A program made the translations under genes and the position numbers. This document shows positions 1 to 6,261 of a DNA stretch of 6,270 nt, piece by piece. The notes below the pieces were generated by a model, which made no database searches, was not told where the DNA came from, and saw only the letters and a program-made list of their open reading frames with translations. The stretch's first letter is position 1, and each line of letters starts with the position of its first letter. This DNA is from Nitrospirota bacterium (GTDB taxonomy: Bacteria; Nitrospirota; Nitrospiria; Nitrospirales; Nitrospiraceae), in contig JACQCB010000172.1 in NCBI GenBank assembly GCA_016201805.1, positions 1 through 6,270 of the forward strand, in the 5' to 3' direction.

Positions 1-641
1 CGGACGAATTCCATGTCATGCTCGATCACGATGATGGAATGCGTGTCCGCCAGCGACTGGAGCAACTGGCCCGTCTGCTCCGTTTCCTGGTCGGTCATGC
101 CGGCCACCGGCTCATCCACCAGGAGAAGCGTCGGGTCCTGCAAGAGCACCATGCCGATCTCCAGCCATTGCTTTTCGCCGTGCGAGAGGGCTCCGGCCCT
201 GATGCCCCGCTTCTCCGCCAGCCCGATGGTGGCCAGCACCGAATCGATCCGCTCGCGCTCGACCGGTGTGGACTTGGCCCGGAGCGTCGCAAAAACCCCC
301 TTGCTCTCCCGCTTGATCGAGAGCTCGAGATTTTCCCAGACCGTCAGATTGCCGTAGACCGAGGGCGTCTGGAACTTGCGGCCGATCCCCAATGAGGCGA
401 TTTGGTTTTCGCGCAACGGCAGCAGGTCCTGGTCCTTGCCGAAAATGACGCGGCCGGACTGGGGTTTCGCCTTCCCCGAGATCACGTCCAGCAAGGTGGT
501 CTTGCCGGCTCCGTTGGGACCGATCACGACGCGCAGTTCATGGTAGTTGACGATGAAGTTGAGGTGGCGGAGCGCCTTGAAGCCGTCGAAGTCGACCGTG
601 ACGTCTTCCAGGTAAATGATCGAGCCTCGTTCGCCGGTCAC
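1..641 (-). CDS. urtD: Urea ABC transporter ATP-binding protein UrtD (partial, 3' end off window)
   Basis: UrtD is one of the two cytoplasmic ATPases that power the UrtABCDE urea importer, a relative of the LivG branched-chain amino acid ATPases. My translation gives 213 complete codons with every ABC hallmark in order: Walker A GPNGAGKT (residues 41-48), Q-loop Gln91 in GRKFQTPSVYGNLTVWENL, signature LSHGEKQ (152-158), Walker B LLLVDEP (172-178, catalytic Glu177), D-loop region AGMTDQE and switch His208 in IVIEHDMEF. The LSHGEKQWLEIGMVLL stretch is typical of UrtD rather than LivG, which usually has LSYGQQR-type signatures. Family members are about 250 residues, so roughly 35-40 C-terminal residues are missing at the window edge. 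I chose the GTG start at 639-641 because an in-frame TGA lies only ten codons upstream, there is no in-frame ATG between, and GAGG sits 6 nt before the GTG. The gene follows urtC after 53 bp; urtE would be expected next. Confidence 0.95.
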   Translation of the reverse strand, partial: MTGERGSIIYLEDVTVDFDGFKALRHLNFIVNYHELRVVIGPNGAGKTTLLDVISGKAKPQSGRVIFGKDQDLLPLRENQIASLGIGRKFQTPSVYGNLTVWENLELSIKRESKGVFATLRAKSTPVERERIDSVLATIGLAEKRGIRAGALSHGEKQWLEIGMVLLQDPTLLLVDEPVAGMTDQETEQTGQLLQSLADTHSIIVIEHDMEFV

Positions 642-647
642 ATCACG

Positions 648-651
648 CCTC
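648..651 (-). promoter_or_regulatory. Ribosome binding site deciding the urtD GTG start
   Basis: On the minus strand GAGG lies 6 nt before the GTG at 639-641. A nearby ATG overlapping in GTGATGTGACC is out of frame and immediately followed by TGA, so the GTG is the only usable start. The motif is short, so this is moderate support. Confidence 0.5.
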
Positions 652-694
652 GCGTTCGCCCACGCTCACTCCACCGAGTCCACGGCCCAATGGC

Positions 695-1855
695 CTACCG
701 GCTTCCCGGTTCCGAAGCCGCCACGGGTTTGTCCAACCCGTCGCCGGTTCGCTTTCGGGAAAGCCATCCGCCGCTGATTTTCCGAACCAGTCCGACGCAG
801 CCTTCCGGAAAGAATAAGACAACGGCGATAAACAGCCCGCCCAGGAAGAACGGCCAGAGCTCCGGAAAATGGTTGGTCAACACACTGCGCCCCAGGTTGA
901 CACCCACGGAGCCCACCACGGCCCCCACCAACGTGCCACGCCCTCCGACCGCCACCCAGATGACCATCTCAATCGACGGCAAGACACCGATCTGGGCCGG
1001 CGTGATAATCCCCACCTGCGGGACATAGAGAGCGCCGGCCAGCCCGGCTAAGGCGGCCGAGACCACGAAGACGAAGAGCTTGTAGTTGGCCGGGGAATAG
1101 CCGGAGAAAAGCACCCGTTGCTCGCTGTCTCGGATCGCCACCAGCACCTTGCCGGTCCTGGATCGAATGATCCAACGACACAGGAGATAGGCGCCGCCCA
1201 AGCAGAGCACGGTCACCACGTACAGACCCCGCTGCGTGCCCGGCTCGCTTAAACGAAATCCCAGGAGAGTCTTAAAATCCGTCAAGCCGTTGGTCCCGCC
1301 CAGGTTCGTCTCGTTGCGATTGAACACCAGCCAGGCCGAAAGCGCCAGGGCCTGCGTGATGATGGAAAAGTACACGCCCTTGATCCGGCTCCGGAACGCC
1401 AGAAATCCGAACAGCGCCGCAAAGAGGGTCGGAACGAGGACGGCCGCCGCCACCGCGAACCAAGGACTGTGGAAGGGCTGCCAGAACAGCGGCAGCTCCT
1501 TCACTTGATTCCAGACCATGAAGTCTGGCAAGGCGCTGCCGTAGACGCTCTCGGTCCCGATCGAGAGCATCATGTACATGCCGATCGCATAGGCGCCGAG
1601 GCCGAAGAAGACGCCGTGGCCGAGACTCAAGATGCCGGTATAGCCCCAGATCAGATCCAAGCCGAGCGCGAGGATCGCAAACGCCAGGAACTTGCCGAAC
1701 AGATTCAGCGTGAAGTCCGAGACGTGCAGCCATGAGCCCGTTTCCGGCAGCACGTTCAACAGAGGCAGGAGGATGAGCAAACAGAAGCCGACCAGCCAGA
1801 AGGACAAGCCCTCGCTCCGTTCATGCTCCTGGCTAATTTCTTTTCCCTCACCCAT
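695..1855 (-). CDS. urtC: Urea ABC transporter permease UrtC
   Basis: UrtC is the second inner-membrane permease of the urea importer and pairs with UrtB to form the translocation channel (LivM-type fold). The 386-residue protein has a hydrophilic cytoplasmic leader of about 17 residues and then eight or nine hydrophobic segments (roughly 18-36, 53-70, 80-98, 133-153, 162-178, 210-230, 259-277, 295-320 and 333-350). Family marks include GYTGILSLGHGVFFGLGAYA (71-90), the UrtC-type loop ESVYGSALPDFMVWNQVKEL (102-121), the coupling-helix region AIRDSEQRVLFSGY (240-253), which should contact the ATPases, and IWVAVGGRGTLVGAVVG (299-315). The C-terminal tail after residue 355 is basic and cytoplasmic. 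Length matches the family. The ATG at 1853-1855 is the only reasonable Met start, yet I see no Shine-Dalgarno sequence in the AT-rich leader. The stop is TAG. A LIV-family permease is the alternative, but the loop and neighbours favour urea. Confidence 0.96.
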   Translation of the reverse strand: MGEGKEISQEHERSEGLSFWLVGFCLLILLPLLNVLPETGSWLHVSDFTLNLFGKFLAFAILALGLDLIWGYTGILSLGHGVFFGLGAYAIGMYMMLSIGTESVYGSALPDFMVWNQVKELPLFWQPFHSPWFAVAAAVLVPTLFAALFGFLAFRSRIKGVYFSIITQALALSAWLVFNRNETNLGGTNGLTDFKTLLGFRLSEPGTQRGLYVVTVLCLGGAYLLCRWIIRSRTGKVLVAIRDSEQRVLFSGYSPANYKLFVFVVSAALAGLAGALYVPQVGIITPAQIGVLPSIEMVIWVAVGGRGTLVGAVVGSVGVNLGRSVLTNHFPELWPFFLGGLFIAVVLFFPEGCVGLVRKISGGWLSRKRTGDGLDKPVAASEPGSR

Positions 1856-1862
1856 GTAATGG

Positions 1863-1908
1863 AGTTTTGAGTTTTGAATTCCAACTAAAAACCTAAAACT
1901 AAAAACTT
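1863..1908 (-). repeat. AT-rich repeat cluster and A-U hairpin in the urtB-urtC gap
   Basis: The 67-bp gap between urtB and urtC is far richer in A+T than its surroundings. On the + strand it holds a perfect tandem 7-mer, AGTTTTG twice (1863-1876), then CTAAAAAC (1885-1892), CTAAAA (1893-1898) and CTAAAAAC again (1899-1906). The two halves are near-complements. In the minus-strand transcript the 13-nt arms 1900-1888 and 1875-1863 can pair at 11 Watson-Crick positions plus one G-U, with one A-C mismatch, around a 12-nt loop. The stem is mostly A-U, without a GC core or U-tail, so it is not a normal terminator. It could tune the urtB/urtC ratio, be a processing site, or be a copy of a dispersed intergenic repeat. 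Confidence 0.6.
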
Positions 1909-1922
1909 ACAACTTGTCTGAC

Positions 1923-3476
1923 TCACGATTCGACATGACGGCCCTTGATGGCGAAGAGGCCGGACGGCCTGCGCTGGAGGAAGAGAATGACCAGGACCAG
2001 GATCAGCACCTTGCCATAGACCGCGCCGAAGCTCGGCTCCAGCAGTTTGTTGAGCCCCCCGATACCCAGCGACGCCACGATCGTCCCGGCCAGCTTGCCC
2101 ACCCCGCCGGTCACCACGACCATGAACGAGTCCACGATGTAGTTCTGGCCCAAGCCCGGTTCGACGTTCCCGATCAGCGTGAGCGCGCAGCCGGCCAGAC
2201 CGGCGAGACCGGTCCCGAACGCGAAGGTATAGGCATCCACCTTTCGAGTCGGGATGGACAGACAAGCGCTCATATCCCGATTCTGCATCACAGCCCGCAC
2301 CTTGAGTCCCACGCCGGTACGAAACAACAACAGATAGATGCCGGCGACGCAGAGCGACGCCAGCGCGATAATGAACAGTCTATTGTACGGCAACTGCACG
2401 CCCACCATGGCCTGCATCCCGCCGCTCAGCCAACTCGGAGCGACAACGGACGTCAGGTCCCCGAAGACCACCCGGGCCCCTTGTATCAAGATCAAGCTGA
2501 CTCCCCAAGTGGCCAGCAGGGTCTCCAGCGGCCGGCCGTACAGGAAGCGGATCAGGGTCGCTTCCAAGAAAAGCCCGAACAGCCCGGCCACCAGAAACGA
2601 GCCGGGCATGGCCAGGAGAAAATAATAATCGAAGAGCCCAATCGGAAGATAGGCCTTAAAGCATTCCTGCGTCAGAAAGGTGGCATAGGCTCCCAGCATC
2701 ATGAACTCGCCGTGGGCCATGTTGATCACGCCCATGAGGCCGAAGATGATCGCCAGCCCCAACGCCATCAGCAGGAGCACGGAGCTGAGGCTGATGCCTC
2801 GAAACAGCGTTTCGATCGCGCTGGTCCAGCTTCCCCAGGATTCGATCTGCTCGATCGCCTCCTTGGCGGCCCGCGCCACGAGCATGTGCTCCGCCTGACC
2901 GGTGCCTCCTCCAGCCTCCGGCGCAGTTTCACCGGCTAATTCAGTCAAGAGCGGAATCGCGTTCTGACTGCGCAATTCGCCCAGCTTGGCTGCTGCCGCA
3001 ATCTTGACCTGCGGGTCAGGATCCGCAAGCTTGATGAGGTTGACGGACTCGTCGATCGTATAGCGCACCCACCGATCCGGTTCGGCCTTCCGTGCATCTT
3101 CCAACCAGGTCACGACGATCGGCTTGCCGATGGCAGCCAGATCCGCTGCGGCGGACCGGCGCGCGTTGGGATCGGGACTATGCAGTTTGTTTTTGTTCCG
3201 GAGCAGATCGATCGCGGGCTTGAGCGCCATCCGCAAGCCTCGGTCCGCGTTGCCACGCAGTTCCTCCAAGCGTGGGAGCAGACCGGCATCGTCCTGCTCG
3301 ATCAAGGTCAAGACGGCCGCATCCTGGACCGATGGATCGTCGCTCGACAGATCGGCCAGGGCCTTCTCAACAGCAGCGGGCGGAGGAGCCGCCACCGACT
3401 CCTCCGCCCAAACCTGCCCGACGCTGCTCCACAGGGAACACAATCCCAGGAGCAATACCCAGCCCGCCCTTCTCAT
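1923..3476 (-). CDS. urtB: Urea ABC transporter permease UrtB, long form with periplasmic N-terminal domain
   Basis: UrtB is an inner-membrane permease of the urea importer, LivH-type. The 517-residue product has a cleavable signal peptide (residues 1-24, hydrophobic VLLLGLCSLW, predicted cut at VWA|EE), a periplasmic region of about 195 residues, and then the permease from about residue 225. The periplasmic part is alpha-helical in character with HEAT-like units starting near DPSVQDAAV (47-55), DPNARRSAAADLAAIG (102-117) and DPDPQVKIAAAAKLGEL (152-168). The permease carries the family marks GLMGVINMAHGEFMMLGAYA (246-265), coupling-region AVMQNRDMSACLSIPTRKVD (395-414) and VVVTGGVGKLAGTIVASLG (453-471), with about eight membrane segments. 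Long-form UrtB/FmdE proteins of about 500 residues are known, so the extension is a family trait and not a random fusion. The ATG at 3474-3476 begins the signal peptide directly; only a weak purine stretch (GTGGTGAA) precedes it, and it lies 18 bp after urtA, so translational coupling is likely. Confidence 0.96.
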   Translation of the reverse strand: MRRAGWVLLLGLCSLWSSVGQVWAEESVAAPPPAAVEKALADLSSDDPSVQDAAVLTLIEQDDAGLLPRLEELRGNADRGLRMALKPAIDLLRNKNKLHSPDPNARRSAAADLAAIGKPIVVTWLEDARKAEPDRWVRYTIDESVNLIKLADPDPQVKIAAAAKLGELRSQNAIPLLTELAGETAPEAGGGTGQAEHMLVARAAKEAIEQIESWGSWTSAIETLFRGISLSSVLLLMALGLAIIFGLMGVINMAHGEFMMLGAYATFLTQECFKAYLPIGLFDYYFLLAMPGSFLVAGLFGLFLEATLIRFLYGRPLETLLATWGVSLILIQGARVVFGDLTSVVAPSWLSGGMQAMVGVQLPYNRLFIIALASLCVAGIYLLLFRTGVGLKVRAVMQNRDMSACLSIPTRKVDAYTFAFGTGLAGLAGCALTLIGNVEPGLGQNYIVDSFMVVVTGGVGKLAGTIVASLGIGGLNKLLEPSFGAVYGKVLILVLVILFLQRRPSGLFAIKGRHVES

Positions 3477-3494
3477 TTCACCACGCGCTCATCT

Positions 3495-4844
3495 TCAGGC
3501 TTTCTTCTGATACGTCCCCTGGTGGCTGATCCAATCGCAGCCCTTCTCAGGATTCGTATACTCGCTCCAGGGTTCCGGTTTGACCAGGCCTTTCGACCGC
3601 CAGACCGTCTTGAACTGCCCGTCCTTCAAAATCTCCCCGATCAGGACCGGCTTGTGCGTATGCTGATTGGCCTCGTCCATCTTGATCTCTCCGCCCGGCG
3701 CGAGGAACTTCTGCCCGTAGACGGCCTTGCGGACCGCATCCACATCCGCCTTGCCGGCCTTCTCCACCGCTTGTTTCCAGACATGGACGCCGAAGTAGGC
3801 CGCCTCGATCGGGTCGTCCGTGACCCGCTTGCCTCCGTCCGGCAAGTTGTTCTTCTTGCAGTAGGCTTTGAAGTTCGCCACGAATTGCTTGTTCTGCGGC
3901 GTATCCACGCTCTGATAGTAGTTCCAGGCAGCCAGGTGCCCGACCAGCGCCGTGGTGTCCATGCCGCGCAGCTCGTCTTCGGCCACGCTGAAGGCCATGA
4001 TCGGGGCGTCCTCGGCCCGTAGCCCTTGATTGGCAAACTCCTTGTAGAAGGGCACGTTGCTGTCCCCGTTGATCGTGCTGATCACGGCAGCTCCGCCGCC
4101 GGCCGAGAACTTTTTGATCTTGCCGACGATGGTCTGATAGTCCTGGTGATGGAATGGCGTGTACTCCTCCATGATATTGGCCGCCGGCACCTTCTTGGCC
4201 AGCAACATGGCCCTCAGAATCTTGTTCGTCGTGCGAGGATACACATAGTCGGTGCCCAAGAGATAGAACTTCTTGTGCCCGCCTCCTTCTTTGCTCATCA
4301 GATATTCCACGGCCGGCACCGCCTGCTGGTTGACCGCCGCGCCGGTATAGAACACGTTGCGGGAGCACTCCTCCCCTTCGTACTGCACGGGATAGAAGAG
4401 CAGGCCGTTGTTCTTCTCGAAGACCGGCAAGACGGACTTGCGGCTCACCGAGGTCCAGCAGCCGAAGACCACGGCCACTTTGTCCACCAGCAACAACTGC
4501 TTCGCCTTCTCCGCGAAGAGGTCCCAGTTGGAGGCCGGGTCCACCACCACCGGCTGGATCTTACGGCCCAGGACGCCGCCCTTGGCATTGATCTCCTCCA
4601 CCGCCATCAGAACCACGTCGCGCAGGGAGACCTCACTGATCGCCATCGTGCCGCTCAAGGAATGGAGCACGCCAATTTTGATCGGCTCCTTGTCCGCCGC
4701 ATAGGACAGTGCCCAAGTTCCCAGGTTCCCCAGCAAAGCCGCCACGCCGATGCCGGCTGCCGCCTTCGTGCCCTTGACCAAGAAATCACGCCGGGATTCC
4801 CCGTTCTCGACCGGCATCTCATTAGGATCGGTTATGGGTTTCAT
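3495..4844 (-). CDS. urtA: Urea ABC transporter substrate-binding protein UrtA (Tat-type signal)
   Basis: UrtA is the periplasmic receptor that captures urea and delivers it to UrtB/UrtC (type I periplasmic binding fold, Leu/Ile/Val-receptor relatives). From the ATG at 4842-4844 it is 449 residues, normal for the family. The N-terminus has a twin-arginine motif, SRRDFLVK (17-24), a mildly hydrophobic stretch (28-48) and a likely cut near SYA|AD (residue 49). The mature protein starts EPIKIGVLHSLSGTMAISE. UrtA/FmdD-type segments include FGCWTSVSRKSVLPVFE (127-143), LFYPVQYEGEECSRNVFYTG (149-168), LLGTDYVYPRTTNKILR (195-211) and AYFGVHVWKQAVEKAG (349-364). A GTG six codons further upstream (4860-4862) also opens the frame, but AAAGGAG would then lie inside the gene; that motif sits 8 nt before the ATG, so the ATG is the better start. 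FmdD-like amide specificity cannot be excluded from sequence alone. Confidence 0.96.
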   Translation of the reverse strand: MKPITDPNEMPVENGESRRDFLVKGTKAAAGIGVAALLGNLGTWALSYAADKEPIKIGVLHSLSGTMAISEVSLRDVVLMAVEEINAKGGVLGRKIQPVVVDPASNWDLFAEKAKQLLLVDKVAVVFGCWTSVSRKSVLPVFEKNNGLLFYPVQYEGEECSRNVFYTGAAVNQQAVPAVEYLMSKEGGGHKKFYLLGTDYVYPRTTNKILRAMLLAKKVPAANIMEEYTPFHHQDYQTIVGKIKKFSAGGGAAVISTINGDSNVPFYKEFANQGLRAEDAPIMAFSVAEDELRGMDTTALVGHLAAWNYYQSVDTPQNKQFVANFKAYCKKNNLPDGGKRVTDDPIEAAYFGVHVWKQAVEKAGKADVDAVRKAVYGQKFLAPGGEIKMDEANQHTHKPVLIGEILKDGQFKTVWRSKGLVKPEPWSEYTNPEKGCDWISHQGTYQKKA

Positions 4845-4852
4845 GATCGCTG

Positions 4853-4859
4853 CTCCTTT
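4853..4859 (-). promoter_or_regulatory. Ribosome binding site deciding the urtA ATG start
   Basis: AAAGGAG on the minus strand is 8 nt upstream of the ATG at 4842-4844. It argues against the in-frame GTG at 4860-4862, which overlaps this motif's upstream edge and would place it within the coding region. Confidence 0.75.
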
Positions 4860-4862
4860 CAC

Positions 4863-4881
4863 GTGAGTCCGAGTGACTCAC
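4863..4881 (-). promoter_or_regulatory. 19-bp dyad in the porin-urtA gap
   Basis: GTGAGTC and GACTCAC form a perfect 7-bp inverted repeat around a 5-nt spacer (CGAGT on the + strand). It lies in the 46-bp gap, 9 bp after the porin stop and 3 bp before the urtA ribosome binding site. As RNA it would make a compact hairpin that leaves the AAAGGAG single-stranded; there is no U-run, so an intrinsic terminator is unlikely. Possible roles are an mRNA stabiliser or processing element separating porin from urtA, or a DNA operator. The symmetry is seen directly; any role is inference. Confidence 0.45.
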
Positions 4882-4890
4882 CGTCCGGTT

Positions 4891-5664
4891 TCAGAAGTTG
4901 TACCATACGGACACGTTGTACTGTTGCCCAGAGAACCGCTCCTGGGTCGTCCACTGCGTCCAGAGGTTCTGGAACTCCGCACCCAGGTAGAAGTCGGCCC
5001 AGATGGGACGGACCATCGTCAGATAGGTCCGCTGGTTGGACAGGTACTGGATGTTGTCCCCCGTCGTGCTCCCGCGAAGATCGTCCTTGTTGGGATTGTC
5101 GAAGCCGTAGCCGGCCAGGAAGGTATAGTTTTTCGTCGGTGCATAGCTCAACTGGCCCCAGCCGACCAAGGTGCGAATCGGCTTGCCTGTCGTTAGGTTC
5201 AATTCCTGGTTGTACCGGAAGAACTCCACCCCAAGCCCCTGCCCATAGGCAACTTCGCCAGAAAACTTCAGAGTCCTGGCAAGGGGCTGCACCAACTCAA
5301 TCCCGACGAGGTAGGAATTAATGTCTTGGCCTGACCGGAAGGCGCTGCCCGCAATCGGCGCGGATCGGTAGTACCGGTACCCCACGCTGGCCGCCAACAT
5401 CGTGCCCTGCAAGCTTCCAGTCCCGGTATAGGCCAACCGACCTCCGTAATAAGGATGCTGCACCGGATCGTTGAATGGCGCGGTGTTGGTCGAACCGCCC
5501 CCGACAGAGGTGGTCGTTGTCGTCCGCACCTGGGTATTGCCGCAGCAAGCCGAGAGACCACGCTCGAACCGCATGACGGTCAACAATCCCTCGACGTTCT
5601 CGTTGAACTGGTGCCGCACGGTGACTTGCGGAAGACGTTGCCAGAGGTTGCCGCCGTAGCCCAT
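4891..5664 (-). CDS. Porin C-terminal fragment (beta-barrel strands)
   Basis: This 257-residue piece begins at an internal ATG (5662-5664), but the same frame extends upstream through HPDLIDFSI, so the ATG is probably not a real start. No ribosome binding site precedes it (the 14 nt after the upstream TGA are pyrimidine-rich), and the piece alone has no signal peptide, so it could not reach the outer membrane by itself. The content is alternating polar/aromatic strands (for example GEVAYGQGLGVEFFRYNQEL, YTFLAGYGFDNPNKDD) with charged loops. A Thr/Gly/Ser-rich loop (TTTTTSVGGGS, about residues 48-58) follows a Cys-Cys pair (40-41) and is likely surface exposed. It ends in Phe, the usual outer-membrane insertion signal. 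Confidence 0.7.
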   Translation of the reverse strand: MGYGGNLWQRLPQVTVRHQFNENVEGLLTVMRFERGLSACCGNTQVRTTTTTSVGGGSTNTAPFNDPVQHPYYGGRLAYTGTGSLQGTMLAASVGYRYYRSAPIAGSAFRSGQDINSYLVGIELVQPLARTLKFSGEVAYGQGLGVEFFRYNQELNLTTGKPIRTLVGWGQLSYAPTKNYTFLAGYGFDNPNKDDLRGSTTGDNIQYLSNQRTYLTMVRPIWADFYLGAEFQNLWTQWTTQERFSGQQYNVSVWYNF

Positions 5665-5678
5665 GATCGAGAAGTCGA

Positions 5679-6251
5679 TCAGGTCCGGATGCAGCCGGCC
5701 GTGAGGCTGGTCTTGCCGCTGGTATAGCGGACATTCGCCAAGCGCAGACGGGGCGGGATGTTGCCGGCATTGTCCGTCTGTCCGTAGAAATCCACTTCGA
5801 CCACACCGGTCAGCGAGTGCTTGCCGTCGGTCCGGTCGGCGCGGACACCGAAGACGCTATAGCGTGGGTTCAGGGTGCTGCTTGCATTGTTCCCCTTGCC
5901 GGCTGCCGTGGCATACCCGTTGAACTGACCCGGGTCCAGGGGATTGTTGTTCCTGCTGCTGTAGATCGCATCCAACTCAACGCGCCCATAAGGGGTAATG
6001 GTGCCCTTGCTCCCCTCGGAATAAATCGCGCTCAAGCACCCGGCGCAAAGGTGCGTTGCCGGTTCTTCCTTGCGAATCAGCTGCCCGGCGCCCTCTTCCT
6101 CTTGTGGCGCCGGCTCTTGCTTGTGCCGCTCTTCGAGCATCGGCTTCGGACCGCCGTCCTTCTGTTCCTGCGCAAACACCGGCACCGCGACCACGAAGAA
6201 CGCAATCGTGATCAGCGCCGAACCGACACGTTTCCAACTCTGCCTGTTCAT
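5679..6251 (-). CDS. Porin N-terminal fragment (signal peptide, charged linker, first strands)
   Basis: The 190-residue fragment starts at the ATG 6249-6251, preceded by a strong ribosome binding site. Residues 1-27 are a textbook Sec signal peptide (KR, then ALITIAFFVVAV, cut at VFA|QE). Residues 28-65 are a hydrophilic, Glu/Lys/Gln/Pro-rich linker with no barrel character, followed by HLCAGC (67-72), a close cysteine pair that could form a disulfide. Barrel-type sequence begins near TITPYGRVELDAIYSSR (84-100), a form common at the first strand of DcaP-like and related porins, and continues through SVFGVRAD and HSLTGVVEVDFYGQTD. The last few residues (CIRT) are likely out of frame. Alone it holds only the first few barrel strands and is presumably non-functional. 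Confidence 0.7.
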   Translation of the reverse strand: MNRQSWKRVGSALITIAFFVVAVPVFAQEQKDGGPKPMLEERHKQEPAPQEEEGAGQLIRKEEPATHLCAGCLSAIYSEGSKGTITPYGRVELDAIYSSRNNNPLDPGQFNGYATAAGKGNNASSTLNPRYSVFGVRADRTDGKHSLTGVVEVDFYGQTDNAGNIPPRLRLANVRYTSGKTSLTAGCIRT

Positions 6252-6261
6252 GTTTTGAATG

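Larger units (their letters stand above)
4891..6251 (-). pseudogene. Outer-membrane porin for urea/amides (FmdC/DcaP-like), interrupted by a frameshift
   Basis: Two adjacent minus-strand frames together make one porin of about 450 residues, the size usual for these beta-barrel channels, with signal peptide at one end and the outer-membrane C-terminal Phe (VSVWYNF) at the other. The first frame ends TSLTAGCIRT at a TGA (5679-5681). The continuing protein, HPDLIDFSIMGYGGNLWQRL, is in the next frame, overlapping just before that stop. One missing base around 5682-5700 (or two extra) explains the break. I see no slippery heptamer in the overlap. A porin immediately ahead of urtA matches the role of FmdC in Methylophilus and of the porins next to urea transporters in Nitrospira: passage of urea across the outer membrane. 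The family name is inferred from context and general barrel character. Whether the break is a true mutation or a sequencing/assembly error cannot be decided here; both halves otherwise look intact, without other stops, which suggests an error or a very recent mutation. Confidence 0.8.

Noticed and set aside
402..1028. 208-codon open frame on the + strand opposite urtD/urtC
   Set aside because: It spans parts of two genes on the other strand and contains low-complexity Pro/Thr stretches; no independent support.
1863..1906. CRISPR-like repeat array
   Set aside because: Repeats are 6-8 nt, without spacers of uniform size, and no cas genes are present.
1863..1908. Intrinsic terminator between urtB and urtC
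   Set aside because: The stem is almost all A-U, has a mismatch and a 12-nt loop, and is not followed by a U-run in the transcript; the urt genes are normally co-transcribed.
1914..2939. 341-codon open frame on the + strand opposite urtB
   Set aside because: Its composition (DQDQDQH, QHHELAVGH and similar) is typical of the complement of a GC-rich membrane-protein gene; it runs opposite the conserved UrtB permease.
695..4844. Branched-chain amino acid (Liv) transporter instead of urea
   Set aside because: The UrtA segments FGCWTSVSRK and YPVQYEGEE, the UrtD signature LSHGEKQWLE, the long UrtB and the UrtC loop DFMVWNQVKEL all point to the urea/amide branch.
4860..4862. GTG start giving a 455-residue UrtA
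   Set aside because: It would place the best ribosome binding site within the coding region; the ATG at 4842-4844 has that site at 8 nt spacing.
4026..5321. 431-codon open frame on the + strand across urtA and the porin
   Set aside because: It is antisense to two clearly recognisable genes, is rich in His/Arg/Asp/Gln/Pro, has no domain I recognise and no ribosome binding site of note. It is a by-product of GC-rich third positions.
5662..5681. Translational restart at the ATG 5662-5664 to make the porin C-terminal half as a separate protein
   Set aside because: No ribosome binding site between the TGA and the ATG, no signal peptide, and the reading frame continues upstream of the ATG with barrel-compatible sequence.
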